Below are positions 47,085 through 58,605 of a stretch of 64,000 nucleotides of DNA, in pieces; the stretch's first letter is position 1; each line of letters begins with the position of its first letter. A program made the position numbers and the translations under genes. This stretch comes from Protonemura montana (taxonomy: Eukaryota; Arthropoda; Insecta; Plecoptera; Nemouridae): the NCBI GenBank assembly GCA_947568835.1, contig OX387603.1, forward strand, positions 4,562,701-4,626,700. Direction: 5' to 3'. The notes under the pieces are model-generated. The model had not been told where the DNA came from. It saw nothing but the letters and a program-made list of their open reading frames with translations, and ran no database searches.

Positions 47085-47938
47085 TGACCGCTCCTTTTCG
47101 GGGAGCGGAACAAGCACCCTGTCACGGAATGTTCAGCACAGAGGCGACGGCGAGTGTCCGCTCATTTGCGTGGAGCGAAACAAGCACCCTGTCACGGAAT
47201 GTTCAGCACAGAGGCGACGGCGAGTGTCCGCTCCTTTGCGTGGAGCGAAACAAGCACCCTGTCATGAAATGTCCAGCACAGAGGCGACGGCGAGTGTCCG
47301 CTCCTTTGCGTGGAGCGAAACAAGCACCCTGTCACGGAATGTCCAGCACAGAGGCGACGGCGAGTGTCCGCTCCTTTGCGTGGAGTGAAACAAGCACCCT
47401 ATCACGGAATGTCCAGCACAGAGGCGACGGCGAGTGTCCGCTCCTTTGCGTGGAGCGAAACAAGCACCCTGTCATGAAATGTCCAGCACAGAGGCGACGG
47501 CGAGTGTCCGCTCCTTTGCGTGGAGCGAAACAAGCACCCTGTCACGGAATGTCCAGCACAGAGGCGACGGCGAGTGTCCACTCCTTTGCGTGGAGTGAAA
47601 CAAGCACCCTGTCACGGAATGTCCAGCACAGAGGCGACGGCGAGTGTCCGCTCCTTTGCGTGGAGCGAAACAAGCACCCTGTCATGAAATGTCCAGCACA
47701 GAGGCGACGGCGAGTGTCCGCTCCTTTGCGTGGAGCGAAACAAGCACCCTGTCACGGAATGTCCAGCACAGAGGCGACGGCGAGTGTCCGCTCCTTTGCG
47801 TGGAGCGAAACAAGCACCCTGTCACGAAATGTCCAGCACAGAGGCGACGGCGAGTGTCCGCTCCTTTGCGTGGAGTGAAACAAGCACCCTGTCACGGAAT
47901 GTCCAGTACAGAGGCGACGGCGAGTGTCCGCTCCTTTC
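47085..47938 (-). repeat. 70-bp satellite, island D (about 12 units, reverse orientation)
   Basis: The reverse complement unit is repeated with a trimeric higher-order pattern: GTCATGAAATG recurs at about 47262, 47472 and 47682 (210 bases apart), and TGGAGTGAAAC at 47382 and 47592. A stop-free plus-strand frame of 264 codons runs through it. The island ends abruptly at CTCCTTTCCACG. Confidence 0.95.
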
Positions 47939-47944
47939 CACGAG

Positions 47945-50335
47945 GGCCTCTTTGAGGCATACTCATTACATTGCTTACTCAAACAACGTGTTTAAAAAAA
48001 ACGTTTATCAGCAATAAATTTGTAGATAAAGAGGAAACCGCGTGTGTGTTTTTTTAAGGAAGCTAGTAATTAGCTGTGCCCACACTCATTAGGCTACTTT
48101 GTAAATATAGGTATGTAGTTGGAGGACAGCCGCTGTATCAAGGCCCCGAGGTCTTCACCACAAACCCATGCGGTCAACACTGCTATGCACCGGCATCAAC
48201 AATTGGTATCCGTAGTAGTATCTTTTCGCTGTTCCCGCGCTTTTACGGAGCGAGAAGCATGCTCTACCTTGATTGTTTAAACTGGCAGAGCGTTTGGCAG
48301 GCTTATTATGGTGTTCAGAATATGTCTACATTATCTTACTTTAGTACCAGTTTAAAAAAAGCTTTTTAAAAACTATATATATATTTTTTTTATGCTAAGT
48401 AAACTTACTAATTTTCGCGAAGTTTAGCAAAATGTGTCTGTAACTTCACTGAGGGTGGAAGCAGTTGAGAGATTGCTCTGAAAACAAACAAAAAAAACAC
48501 AAAAATATAGACATTATCTTTTCTAGGCAACATTGATGCATTTAACTTAAAATTAAAATCAATATTTCAGAAAATTATAGTGTTAACATTTTCGATATAA
48601 AATGAACCCAGCATAAATCATTGACATATCATAAAGTCAATGGTACGAGTTATTTATGATGATCATTTGGTAAACTAGAAGAAGAATTGGGTGAATTTCT
48701 GAAAAAAATGACTATGGAAGAATGTATTTATTTGTTTAAAACAAAAGAAGTTACTGGCGAACAGAAATAGTCACAATATTTTTGAACAGAGATTTTGAAA
48801 GAATAATAGGGATTATTGTGCTGCCAAAGTCAAAAGGTTTCCTATGAATACCTCTGGGGCAGTATCCACAAAGCAGTGTTTAAACAAAACCCCAAAAAAT
48901 GTAGGGGTTAATTTGTTATCACCATGGTAACAAGCTCTAAAATAACAGGCTTTAAAATCCGATAACAACCAAAAACTCCGCCTTGTGGATACAGTTCTTG
49001 GTAATTTGATCTCTTCCGAGACGTCAGCAAAACAAAACAGTGAAACGGTACCAGGTATGCAGCATTGATTCAACAAGATGAAGACTTCAAACTGCCATCT
49101 TGATTGTATAGATGAACGACCAACGCAAACAAATGAAAATAGGTGTGCAGATTTCAAGAGGAACAAAGATGACGTAATTTTTCTGCCAAGTCATCTAAAA
49201 ATATTCAAGTTGTTTTTTTTTCTGTAATCTCCTGTTGAATTTTCATTTCATTTGTTTGGTTCGATGATGAAATCTTCTGTGATGTTGTGTCTGATAATTA
49301 ATCATCAAAATGGAATATATCTTCGATGAAATAAATTTTATCAATTGGTTGCCATGAAGCTGGACTTGCTTAGAGATCCCCAAACCAGAACTTCTAAAAT
49401 TCAAAGATATTGTAGAATGCTTTCTTTATTTGCAGGTGGATTTCTGGAAAGATATAAATTATAAGTTAAATAAAACATCTAAATTACATAATTTATACCA
49501 ACCGTAAATTTGAAAAAAAGGCATTAATTCTTACAAAAACCTTGAAGTTGTTCTGCTCAGTTCAGGAATTATGAGTTCCTCAGAGTCAGAACATCTCATT
49601 GGTGTTGCATGGCTCGAGCTGCGCTAACGTTCCAATAATTATAATAATTATGCACTTGTTTATAATAAGATCTTTGCTCACGATATTATCCACTTTATAA
49701 TGACATTCAATTACAATAATTGCTGCCCAATGTTATGATCAGTCTACAGCCAGTCCAGATCGTAAGACCCACAGGGAAATTTGAAGTTAAAAACTTTTGA
49801 ACGCAAATGAAAGGAATTTTAGCAATGTGTCTTATCCCAGCGTTGAGCTCTCCATGCTAAATTCCGCCTGAAATTCCTCGGGTTCCAGTCCGAGTGTAGC
49901 TGTCTAAGCTTCAAATAAGGGGAAGGCAGTTTACAGGGAACGGTTTATGCACCCAAAGGTCGAGATTTTGAATACCTACTTGTGTGCATTCAAATAAGTT
50001 TGACGTAACTGGAGAGAGTTAGAGATATTATCAATTATCATGGAGTTTATCAAGCTTGTGATGACAGTTTATAGTCGTCTTTCATCAGTCGCCTGTATGC
50101 ACACTCCTATTTAGCTTTTACACTCAAATTATGGCGCTAAGCAATAAGGTCTTTGCATAAACGATCAGTAAAAACACTTCTCTTGCGTGTCCTTAAATTC
50201 AGTTGCAGAGCGTGACATATAAAAATACATAGACTGGTTGTTGTCCTTCTTGAAATGACATACATTATTGTTTGTTTATATTTTCTGCGTCTCAATCAAG
50301 AGCACAGGGAGCAAGGACAGCCGTAAGAATTGTAA
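47945..50335. other. AT-rich intergenic DNA with a tRNA-like trace
   Basis: Near 49840-49915 a box-B-like GGGTTCCAGTCCGAG follows a weak box A. No exon is supported, and the minus frame at 48813-49166 has no recognisable features. Confidence 0.35.
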
Positions 50336-50336
50336 T

Positions 50337-50955
50337 TTCTGTGCTGGACATTCCGTGACAGGGTGCTTGTTTCGCTCCACGCAAAGGAGCGGACACTCAC
50401 CGTCGCCTCTGTGCTGGACATTCCGTGACAGGGTGCTTGTTTCACTCCACGCTAAGGAGCGGACACTCGCCGTCGCCTCTGTGCTGGACATTCCGTGACA
50501 GGGCGCTTGTTTCGCTCCACGCAAAGGAGCGGGCACTCGCCGTCGTCTCTGTGCTGGACATTCCGTGACAGGGTGCTTGTTTCACTCCACGCAAAGGAGC
50601 GGACACTCGCCGTCGCCTCTGTGCTGGACATTCCGTGACAGGGTGCTTGTTTCGCTCCACGCAAAGGAGTGGACACTCGCCGTCGTCTCTGTGCTGGACA
50701 TTCCGTGACAGGGTGCTTGTTTCGCTCCACGCAAAGGAGCGGACACTCGCCGTCGCCTCTGTGCTGGACATTCCGTGACAGGGTGCTTGTTTCGCTCCAC
50801 GCAAAGGAGCGGGCACTCGCCGTCGTCTCTGTGCTGGACATTCCGTGACAGGGTGCTTGTTTCACTCCACGCAAAGGAGCGGACACTCGCCGTCGCCTCT
50901 GTGCTGGACATTCCGTGACAGGGTGCTTGTTTCGCTCTACGCAAAGGAGTGGACC
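50337..50955 (+). repeat. 70-bp satellite, island E (about 9 units)
   Basis: Forward-orientation units with a tetrameric higher-order pattern: the variant GGGCACTCGCCGTCGTC occurs in units 280 bases apart (50481 and 50761), and so do GGAGTGG (50621 and 50901) and CACTCC after GTCGTC (50551 and 50831). The island stops inside a unit at GGAGTGGACC. Confidence 0.95.
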
Positions 50956-51084
50956 TTAAATATCGGTTGCGTGGGGTGGTGGAGGGAGGATGATTGAAAT
51001 TTTAATTTGTAAATGAGATATATATTTTCGATTTGCATTAATTTAGTATTATTTGAAACGCAACTAAAGAAGCATCTGCAACGA

Positions 51085-51360
51085 ATTACGACATTCGGAC
51101 CGGAAATCTGGCCGAGAAAGCCGTTCTAAGAAATAGGTTATAAGGGGTGGTAAAGTTTTGACATCACCAACGAAAAATATTTGGGGGGAAAAGTTGTCGC
51201 GTTTGAATATCGGCCGTGTTAACAGGTAACACCCACAACAGGAAACACCCACATGCATTTTGTTTTTATTAAGTGTGACATAACCAAACAGCCGATATTG
51301 AGAACAAGTTTCTGGCTGGGCATTATTTTTAGTGACAGCGTATAGCAGGTTCCCTTTCCG
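51085..51360 (-). pseudogene. Partial third copy of the duplicated segment found at 58.3-60.2 kb
   Basis: Blocks such as GTATAGCAGGTTCCCTTTCC followed by GATTGCCGA, and AAGTTTTGACATC, match 58.3-58.6 kb and 60.04-60.17 kb. On the minus strand a frame reads NRKGNLLYAVTKN; the 58-kb copy reads a similar GNLLYAFAK frame but with a stop. It appears to be a decayed fragment. Confidence 0.45.
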
Positions 51361-51907
51361 ATTGCCGAGAGTCAAGTACGTGGAAAATACGTTGAAAATA
51401 CGTGGAAAATTATAGAAAACTGCAGGTGGCTTGTCGTGCCATTTAGAGTCAAACCTAGAAGTGGGACCTCCGGAATGTAAGACGCTGGACTCTCACTAGG
51501 TGCTGCTAACTGCTACCAGTGGTTAAAAGCATTGAACAATTTCCCAATCCCTAGTTGCAGTGCTGGTTGAAACAATTGTTATGGCGACTTTGAAGCGTCA
51601 TGCAGTGACATTCAGGTATTCTTCTGTGAGACTCTGCATGTACGTTTTGTATTTTCAAAGAGGAGTTTTTTTTTTAAGAATACTCTATGTATTTTTTTTT
51701 GAAACAGGACAAATTAACAAGCTTTTAGTTCCAGAGAAAAAATTATTATTATTGTTATTATTTGAATATGTGTTAATGTGTCATTTTATTACGTAACATT
51801 TTTCAAATTTTACAAGACAGATGAGTCCACAAACATGACAGATGCAGCTGTCATAATTTGTGATGCATAACTGTCATTTAATAAATGCAAATTGAAAAAG
51901 TTAATAT

Positions 51908-51938
51908 CACTGATCTCAAATCACCTGGATAGCTATTG
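51908..51938 (+). repeat. Isolated fragment of the 41-bp satellite
   Basis: CTGATCTCAAATCACCTGGA followed by TAG matches half a monomer in the orientation of the 33-kb array, about 250 bases before a reverse-oriented array. Confidence 0.55.
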
Positions 51939-52186
51939 CACAAAGAGTCTGTGAAGCCAAGGACGCTATTTTGAGAGTTCCTGATTTCGATTTTTCTCAT
52001 AGGGCTAGTACTATTTTTAGTGTTTTCATCGGTAGTTTTCGCGGTTTTCGTAGTTTTCACCAGTTAAATGGTCAAAATTGCCTGCAAGCGTGTTTCAAAA
52101 ACTCAAAATTAGAATTGAAATAATATGAACATCTCGGATTTAGGGACTCCTACCTGTTGCCAACAATGGATTGCCGTCTTCAATAT

Positions 52187-52492
52187 CAATCAGCTGGCTG
52201 GATCCTATGCTCTATCCAGGTTATTTGAGATCAGCTGGCTGGTTTCTATGCTCTATCCAGGTTATTTGAGATCAGCTGGCTGGATTCTATGCTCTTTCCT
52301 GGTTTTTTGAGATCAGCTGGCTAAGATCAGCTGGCTAGATCCCATGCTCTATCCAGGTTATTGGAGATCAGCTGGCTGGATCCTATGCCCTATCCAGGTT
52401 ATTTGAGATCAGCTGGCTGGATCCTATGCCCTATCCAGGTTATTTGAGATCAGCTGGATGGATCCTATGCCATATCCAGGATGCTGAGATCG
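52187..52492 (-). repeat. 41-bp satellite array, reverse orientation (about 7 units)
   Basis: Units of AGCTGGCTGGATCCTATGCT followed by CTATCCAGGTTATTTGAGATC are the reverse complement of the 33-kb unit. One unit is cut short near 52320, and a CATATCCAGGATGCTGAG unit marks the decayed end. Confidence 0.93.
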
Positions 52493-52839
52493 GTGGTTTA
52501 AAAAAACTAGATTCAATAGCTGAAGAGTTTAGTACAATCGAGCCTGGGCACAATTGAAAAGCGGGACATATTCGAATGGTTCTTATAGATAAGACGGCTG
52601 TTGCTTGCAACGGGGCTAACCACCCAAGACGGCTGCTGCTTTCAACGGTCTAAACTTCCAAAACGGCCGCCCAGCAGACCACACCTGCGTCCCTGGATCG
52701 CAAGTTGTCATTCCCGGCTTGAATGATGGTCTAGCCCACCTTGAGTCGAACAAACAAACAAAAATCTCACAACGCCAATCTAGCATTTCCTCGAAAACCC
52801 AGTGACCCTTCGAAAACTGTCACTTCCCCTTATCTGGTG

Positions 52840-53052
52840 TGGTTTACCGTGCGTGCGCGTGCGCGCAGTAAGCGAGTGCGAGGTGAAAGATACCGGCAGG
52901 CGACTTCAAGTGTTCAGAGTGAATTCGCAGGTTGTACGAGCAGGTAGCGCGAACCGCGAAGATTTGGAGCTCACATTGTGGCCAATTTCTATCGCCGAGC
53001 GCCGAGTGCCGGCTGCAACTTGAACCTTGCTTTGAACCGTGACACAGTTCTG
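52840..53052 (+). other. Candidate non-coding first exon with donor site
   Basis: A locally GC-rich stretch with CpG-rich words (GTGCGCGTGCGCGCAG, GCCGAGCGCCGAGTGCC) ends at CAGTTCTG before a strong donor GTGAGT at 53053, followed by T-rich sequence. This pattern fits a promoter and untranslated first exon of a gene running to the right with a long intron. No TATA box is seen, and no coding exon is found in the remaining 11 kb on this strand. Confidence 0.3.
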
Positions 53053-53059
53053 GTGAGTT

Positions 53060-54085
53060 GACTTTTTTTTTTGTTTTGCTTTTTTTGTGATTTTTTTGTG
53101 ATTTTTTTTTTTTGCAAAAATTATGTTTAACTTTGCGTTTGATGTTACTGAGTTCACAACTTTGTTTTTGCAACTTTGATGTGCCTTTTTTTTTTTTTTT
53201 TTTGATGAGCGAAATCTTTAATTTTTCTTACCCTCAAAAGAAATCACTTTTGGGTGTTTATTTGTTTGCAATTTGCTCGTGCAGGCCAATCGCCTGCTCT
53301 GACAGGTTTGTTTTCATGTATTTTTTTGGTTCTTTGTCCTCCGTTTTTTTTTCTTTTTGTTAAGCAGAGTTTCAGATCCCATCTCAATTTTTAGTAAACT
53401 TGCTCGTTTTTTTTACGACCGCCCTCCCATGTCGAATCTAAAATCTACCAGTAACTTATCTCTTCGTGGCAGGTTATGCGATATACTTAAAGAATTTTTT
53501 ATTTTTTGGATCAATTATCTTTTTAATGACGCATTGTTTTGTTGTGGGTCTTCAATTGGCAAAGGAGTTTAAGTCAGCGAAAAGAATAAATTGGAAGAGG
53601 AAGAAGGAAACGGGGGTTTGAAAATGTGGTTGTAAGATTGTAACACTTAAGTAGCCGTGATATTCTAAATCGATACCAAAGATAGAACAAGCACCAGGTA
53701 TATTTAGAACGCGGCACTAAGCTATAATCTGCATCGTCCACGGGACCGAGCATTTGGCATCAGGCGCCTGTGGCATAACACTTGATTGTCAATCCTGTCA
53801 ACATTCTGTTTAAATATTTTATGGCAATAAATAAATAAATTAATTAATTAATTAGTTTGACATATCAAAGTCTAACTTGACGAGCAATAACTTCCATTGA
53901 GAATTTCGCAGCACATAAGAAAGTCACAAACCAACGTGCTTTGTAAAAAATTACAATTACATCATTTTGCTATTGATTATGAAATTGATTGATTTTTTCC
54001 TTGTGCCTCACGCATTTCTCCTTAATAGCAAAACGTATGATGCCAATAATGTAGATGGTAAATTTTAACGCAATATCATGGTACT
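53060..54085. other. T-rich low-complexity and intergenic DNA
   Basis: Long T runs occur at 53066-53110, 53187-53203 and 53346-53358. The open frames here are products of base composition. Confidence 0.5.
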
Positions 54086-54086
54086 A

Positions 54087-54266
54087 GATTGATCGATTTG
54101 TTGTGTTTAACGACGCACTGTTCAGACAACTGGCCCTATGGTGCTGGTCTGATGGTGTTGGTGAACGAGTGGGTGATGATGTGGGTGATGAGGAAGCTAA
54201 TCTAGTCTAGAAGGGAGAGATGAAAGTAAACCTGGTGCGAGTTGGAAGCCCACTCCTGTCGAATCA
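54087..54266 (-). mobile_element. 5S-rRNA-derived SINE, truncated to its 3' part
   Basis: TTGTGTTTAACGACGCACTG, the ACTGGCCCTATGG block, the GATGAT-like run and CACTCCTGTCGAA match the 3' third of the element. The 5S head and central domain are missing. It is the most diverged copy. Confidence 0.7.
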
Positions 54267-54269
54267 TTT

Positions 54270-55330
54270 GAGATTGTTTAAAGTGATCTATTAAATTTTG
54301 TGCCTGGATTCGGGAACAATGTCCCTGAAATCCTTGCTAGTCACGTGACCTACCGATAGGTCTTCCAGTGTTTGCAACAGAACATCAGGCCGAGTCCGGG
54401 AAGCAATAAAACCTCTATTGAGAATTACAACTGGGATTTTAGCGAACCATGCGCCTCATGAAACGGACGACAGTCCTGCGAATTGTAAAATAAAAACATA
54501 ATTTTGAAATTGCAATGCAACTTAACCGTAAATTATGAAAAATTACAAAATTCGGTTCATTAATCATTAAACTGTGTGTTAATTGAAATGACAACGTTTA
54601 TAGCGCGGGTTAGCCAACAAATTTCACACAAACAATTATTATAATTATTGCGATTTTCCAGTTAAAAAAAAAAAAAATTAATTCCGTTTTCTTATGCAGT
54701 TGTTTGCGCCAATGAAACAATTACGAGGCGATGCAACTGCAGTTGCGACTTGCAATCTTAATGCATGATGCATTGCAATGTTGAGACTGGATAATAGATG
54801 GAAAATTCTCTGACTTATTACAAGTATTTTGAGACATTCCGTGTAAGAAAGACGTATAAGAAGAATGATTAATAGCAACACGCGTAGCTCCATTAGTAAC
54901 GCAAATAAACAGGTAGGTACTTTATTTCTCTCCGATGGAAACTGTAATAATGGCAGAAAGATTGAAAATGGGAGTGACATTAGCTGTTGTTTACCATGCA
55001 TGCCTTGAGGGACGCTTAGAGTTACGCAAGATTATCATAATCGCAAGTATTTTATTTAATGAGCATCATCGGTGACCATCGGTAACCATCGGTGACCACG
55101 AGGACTGTTCTAAGAAACTTTTCTTTAAAAAGTTATTTTGAATTTTTCAACATTTATCTATCGAGATAACTTTTGAGATAACCAGGATCCGTGGAAAAGT
55201 GACAGACCGTTCTGTCCTGTGGCCATTGAATTAGTATCTTGTTCTAGATCTTGCTAATAACTCGTCCATACGAGGCACATGGCCTCTTCCCCCTTGGGAG
55301 GATCCCTTATCCCACCCCGCGAAAGCTGGA
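54270..55330. other. Intergenic DNA, nothing supported
   Basis: A short GGTGACCATCGGTAACCATC tandem repeat lies near 55070-55098. No exon-like frame is supported. Confidence 0.4.
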
Positions 55331-55338
55331 ATATGTGT

Positions 55339-55411
55339 GTCCGGATAGCTCAGTTAGTAGAGCACCCGGCTGGCAATTGGGAGGTCCCGGGTTTGTATCC
55401 CGGTTCGGTTG
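55339..55411 (+). tRNA. tRNA-like gene, anticodon GGC (Ala) by position; may be a pseudogene or SINE head
   Basis: A 72-base cloverleaf can be drawn: D stem GCTC/GAGC, anticodon stem CCCGG/TTGGG (three Watson-Crick and two G-T pairs) around loop CTGGCAA, five-base variable loop AGGTC, and a perfect T stem CCGGG/CCCGG around TTTGTAT. The acceptor stem GTCCGGA/TTCGGTT has one T-T mismatch and two G-T pairs. GGC is an unusual nuclear alanine anticodon in eukaryotes, and the T loop lacks the usual TTCRA. A tRNA-derived repeat is therefore at least as likely as a working tRNA. Confidence 0.45.
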
Positions 55412-55419
55412 CACATTTT

Positions 55420-56400
55420 TCCAGTCTAGCTTGCTTTCCATTTCAATTTGATTTTAGCTGAAAAACCGTCAATAATTGCTTTTATCTGTTTTTTCTTCCA
55501 CTGAATTTTATGGTTTGACTCTTGTTTTTAACAAGTCATGAAAAATTGACATGATTGTTTATAGGCCATGAATTATAAAAATAATCAGAAATATTTTTTT
55601 GTCTAAACTTTGCCAAGAGCTTGATTGTTCTCCTTGCAAAACTAAAGATCTGCAAGATCTTGCTAACGTGTCTGACAATATATCCGTGCCTAATTGCCTG
55701 CAATGGAAATAATCAGTTTTATTTTTTTGGATTTCCCATTCTCATGCAATAACTGACAAAATGTACTTATTTATAATTACAAATCATACTGGCGTAATGA
55801 TGTGCCTTTGAGCATGATGGCTTCTCTAGCTAGAGTTGCGGCTAGTATGTCGCGTGGAGTCGAACCAGAGACTACAGAAAATATCAGTGCATCGGTTTAT
55901 CTGAACTCTGAACATAGCGAGGTACCTTTTCTTTTATTTGGCATGCCATAACTAAAAGATATATTGAGGACGAGATTTTGTTTGGGTGTTAATTTTGACG
56001 ACTATTCTTTCAAATACAATGGCAACAACAAACAACACAACAAAAGGACATTTTTACCAGATGTGCCAAATCTTTGGACCCTTTTCCAATCTTTGGTATT
56101 CGCTTAAAAAATTGTGTGCTCAATGAGCGTTATAATGTTTTGTTTCGAAAAGCATCCAAATGTCAATAACGTTGCATTATTGTCACTCTTTGCTGTTATT
56201 AAAAATCAATTTTAATCTCAGTTTAACAATAAATAAAAGTAGCGAAGTGCTAAAAGTGACAGTCACTCATACTCCGGATCTCTTGACAGCAACTCAAGTT
56301 CTCTGTCCACTGAGATATCTTTCCAAAGTCAGTTTTAATTTAAAAATCGTGGCTTTTCACTCGAGATCTCGAAGATAATTGAAATCTAAGTGTTTCATTA
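55420..56400. other. Intergenic DNA with a tRNA-like box B
   Basis: On the minus strand near 55885-55868 CTCTGGTTCGACTCC is a good box B with a degenerate upstream box A. No coding exon is supported. Confidence 0.35.
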
Positions 56401-56414
56401 ATTCAATTTATCAG

Positions 56415-56451
56415 TATAAATACGCTGAAGGCGACAGATAAAGACGCAGTT
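56415..56451 (+). promoter_or_regulatory. TATA box plus initiator, gene unknown
   Basis: TATAAATA (56415-56422) is followed 33 bases later by GCAGTT (56446-56451), the same spacing as in the secreted-protein promoter at 9.9 kb. An ATG at 56462 opens only a short frame (MPPQRGTGK then stop), and no donor is seen nearby. It may be chance or the promoter of an unrecognised transcript. Confidence 0.3.
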
Positions 56452-56539
56452 GCTTTATCTTCATGCCTCCACAACGCGGAACAGGAAAATAACGAGTAAT
56501 ACGTTTAACTCGGAAGTATATCAGCGGTTACCAGCTCAC

Positions 56540-56622
56540 CCTGACTTTTAACAGCATGCTTCTGGAAGGACATTGCAACGCGTGGGACTGCGGCGAGGGT
56601 ACGGATTTCGAATCTTCACAGT
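56540..56622 (+). repeat. tRNA-like sequence (SINE head)
   Basis: A box-A-like TTACCAGCTCACC region and a box B (GGATTTCGAATCTTC) occur in order, with extra bases between them. The stems do not pair cleanly. Confidence 0.3.
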
Positions 56623-56629
56623 GACAAAC

Positions 56630-58330
56630 GCGTTTTTCATTATCTACCATCAGTTCAGTTTCAAAGTTAAATCCTCCCCGCCTGAACTGCTTGATTATTA
56701 AAATGAGGTATTGTCCAAATGTCAAGGAAGTTTTGTTTAATTGTTATTATTTAAATTTCTCTCAATAATGTAAATCAGTAGGTTATAAATTCAGGAAATA
56801 CTCAGAAAGTTGTTTTGCAAGAAATTTAAGGAAATTGACTACTCATTAAAATGAACACGCAAGTAGTGACTTATAAAATGGTTTAAGACTTTGTCAACCT
56901 ACCCAAGCAGTCTGCCAACTTGACTCTTGGTCCATGCTTAGATCAGCTGGCCTGACCGTGACAGGTATGTCAAGATCACATGTTATAAATAAGGGAAATA
57001 CAATGTCCCATATGGCTTCGTTGTCAGACCACCGAATGCTACAATCCTCATAAGCGCAAACAGATCAATGGCAGATCTCGTAAAGGAGATTTCGGACTGT
57101 GCCTCAATGATCTCGTTTACTTGAAATCAAGGATTATTCTCGGTAAGTAGGTTAAGTTGATCGCATATCTTTGCATGAATTAGCACGTAGTGCAGCACCG
57201 TATTTGCTTTGTAATAATAATTGTTATCTCTGACGATTACGACTCAAGTTGTGTGAGATTTTCGAGACGTTTCACATGCAACAATTTAAATGTCAATTGT
57301 CTTATTGGGTTGAGGAATTTCGCAAAATAATGGTGCATTAGTGAGAGAAGGACCGTGCCATCTTGGCTGTACGAAGGTTTGTTCGGTGGGTACCAATCAC
57401 AACAATTGGGGCCATTTTGCTCGTGTCATACGCGGAATGGATACAAGTGGCATGACCTACAGGATCGCAAAGAAATTGAAAGTGGTGTGTTGTCATCATT
57501 ACCTGGCAGCCGATGCTATAATCGAGTCAACTTGCACGGAGAAACCACGCAAGGCGGCATGCGCTGCGTTATGATCCGTTCAAGTCGATTATATCAGTGA
57601 CCTTCCTAAAGAACTGAATTCGTTTTTGATATTATGCCAATTTTTAAGTAATTTTTCAAACATTCGGCGAACTTGACTTCAATATTTCGAATGCTATGTT
57701 AATAATGAGTCAAATATATTGAATTTGATGCCAAACTGACGCTTGAAACTTTGTAAAATCCATACATCCATAAACGCCAATTTCTGGGATTTGGTTACTT
57801 CCCCATTCGGTCATGTGGTCGCATTGCTCGCACCCCACCTAGCCATGGGGTCGGTTAATCGGCTGCACTCATTCTTGCAATTGTGAATATAATTTTAGAC
57901 ACCATAAGATTGTTTTGGGGGAATGCCAGTCCCCAGCTACAAACAATCATTTTTCATGAACTAATTCGGTTGCTGGCATTGTTCAAGTTGCGAAAAAATG
58001 GCATAATAGTTTACTTTCGTGTTTGCCTCGTGGTATCTGACAGAAGCTGCAGAATACAAATGATGTTTCGTAGATAAAATTGCCCAAAGTATTGTGAACA
58101 GTTGACTTATAGCATGATGCTGTGCAAATTAACCACCAGCTAATCTTAGAAAAAACTTTGTTGACATTGAGCACATGCCGAAAGATTCGGGCAAGAAGGA
58201 CGCTCACGCATTTCCAGAAAAAAAAAATGTTTGATTTATAAATAAGAAATAAATGTTTGTTTACACGTGATTTACTTACAATTTGAAACCCGTTCACAAT
58301 TAAAGAAATACCTGTGAGACGTTAAGAGCG
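56630..58330. other. Intergenic DNA, nothing supported
   Basis: Frames at 57341-57600 (plus) overlap in two registers and show no motif. No satellite or SINE copy is found. Confidence 0.4.
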
Positions 58331-58339
58331 TTGGAAGAG

Positions 58340-58605
58340 AAAATCTAGTCGAGTAAGAAATGCTAAGATGTAGGTTCTAAAGGGTCGGCAAGTTTTGACA
58401 TCGAAAAATCTTGGGGTTTTTTTTTGCTTGTGTCGTAACTGAATGGCAGATATTGGGAACGCGATCAATAATTTTTGCGAAAGCGTATAGCAGGTTCCCT
58501 TAACGATTGCCGAAAGTCCAGGAGTTTTTTCTTCTAGTGATAAGTGTCCGTCCCTTATGGCGATCATCAAAGCAGTTTGGTTTATTGGTTTCTTGCGTTA
58601 TCGAT
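58340..58605 (-). pseudogene. Segment A, copy 1, of a local duplication
   Basis: On the minus strand a frame reads GLSAIVKGTCYTLSQK. The copy at 60.05-60.17 kb reads LSAIGKRTCYTLSQ. The nucleotide match (AAAGCGT.TAGCAGGTTC, GATTGCCGAAAGT, GATTAATGGTTTCTTGCG-like) is clear, so the two come from one duplication. I cannot assign a family to this part. Confidence 0.45.

Noticed and set aside
47084-47878. 264-codon open frame and many related frames in the 28.9, 40.7, 45.7, 47.1, 50.4 and 62.2 kb islands
   Set aside because: They are frames through the 70-bp satellite; the same peptide words appear in all three registers, there is no start context, and the frames follow array length.
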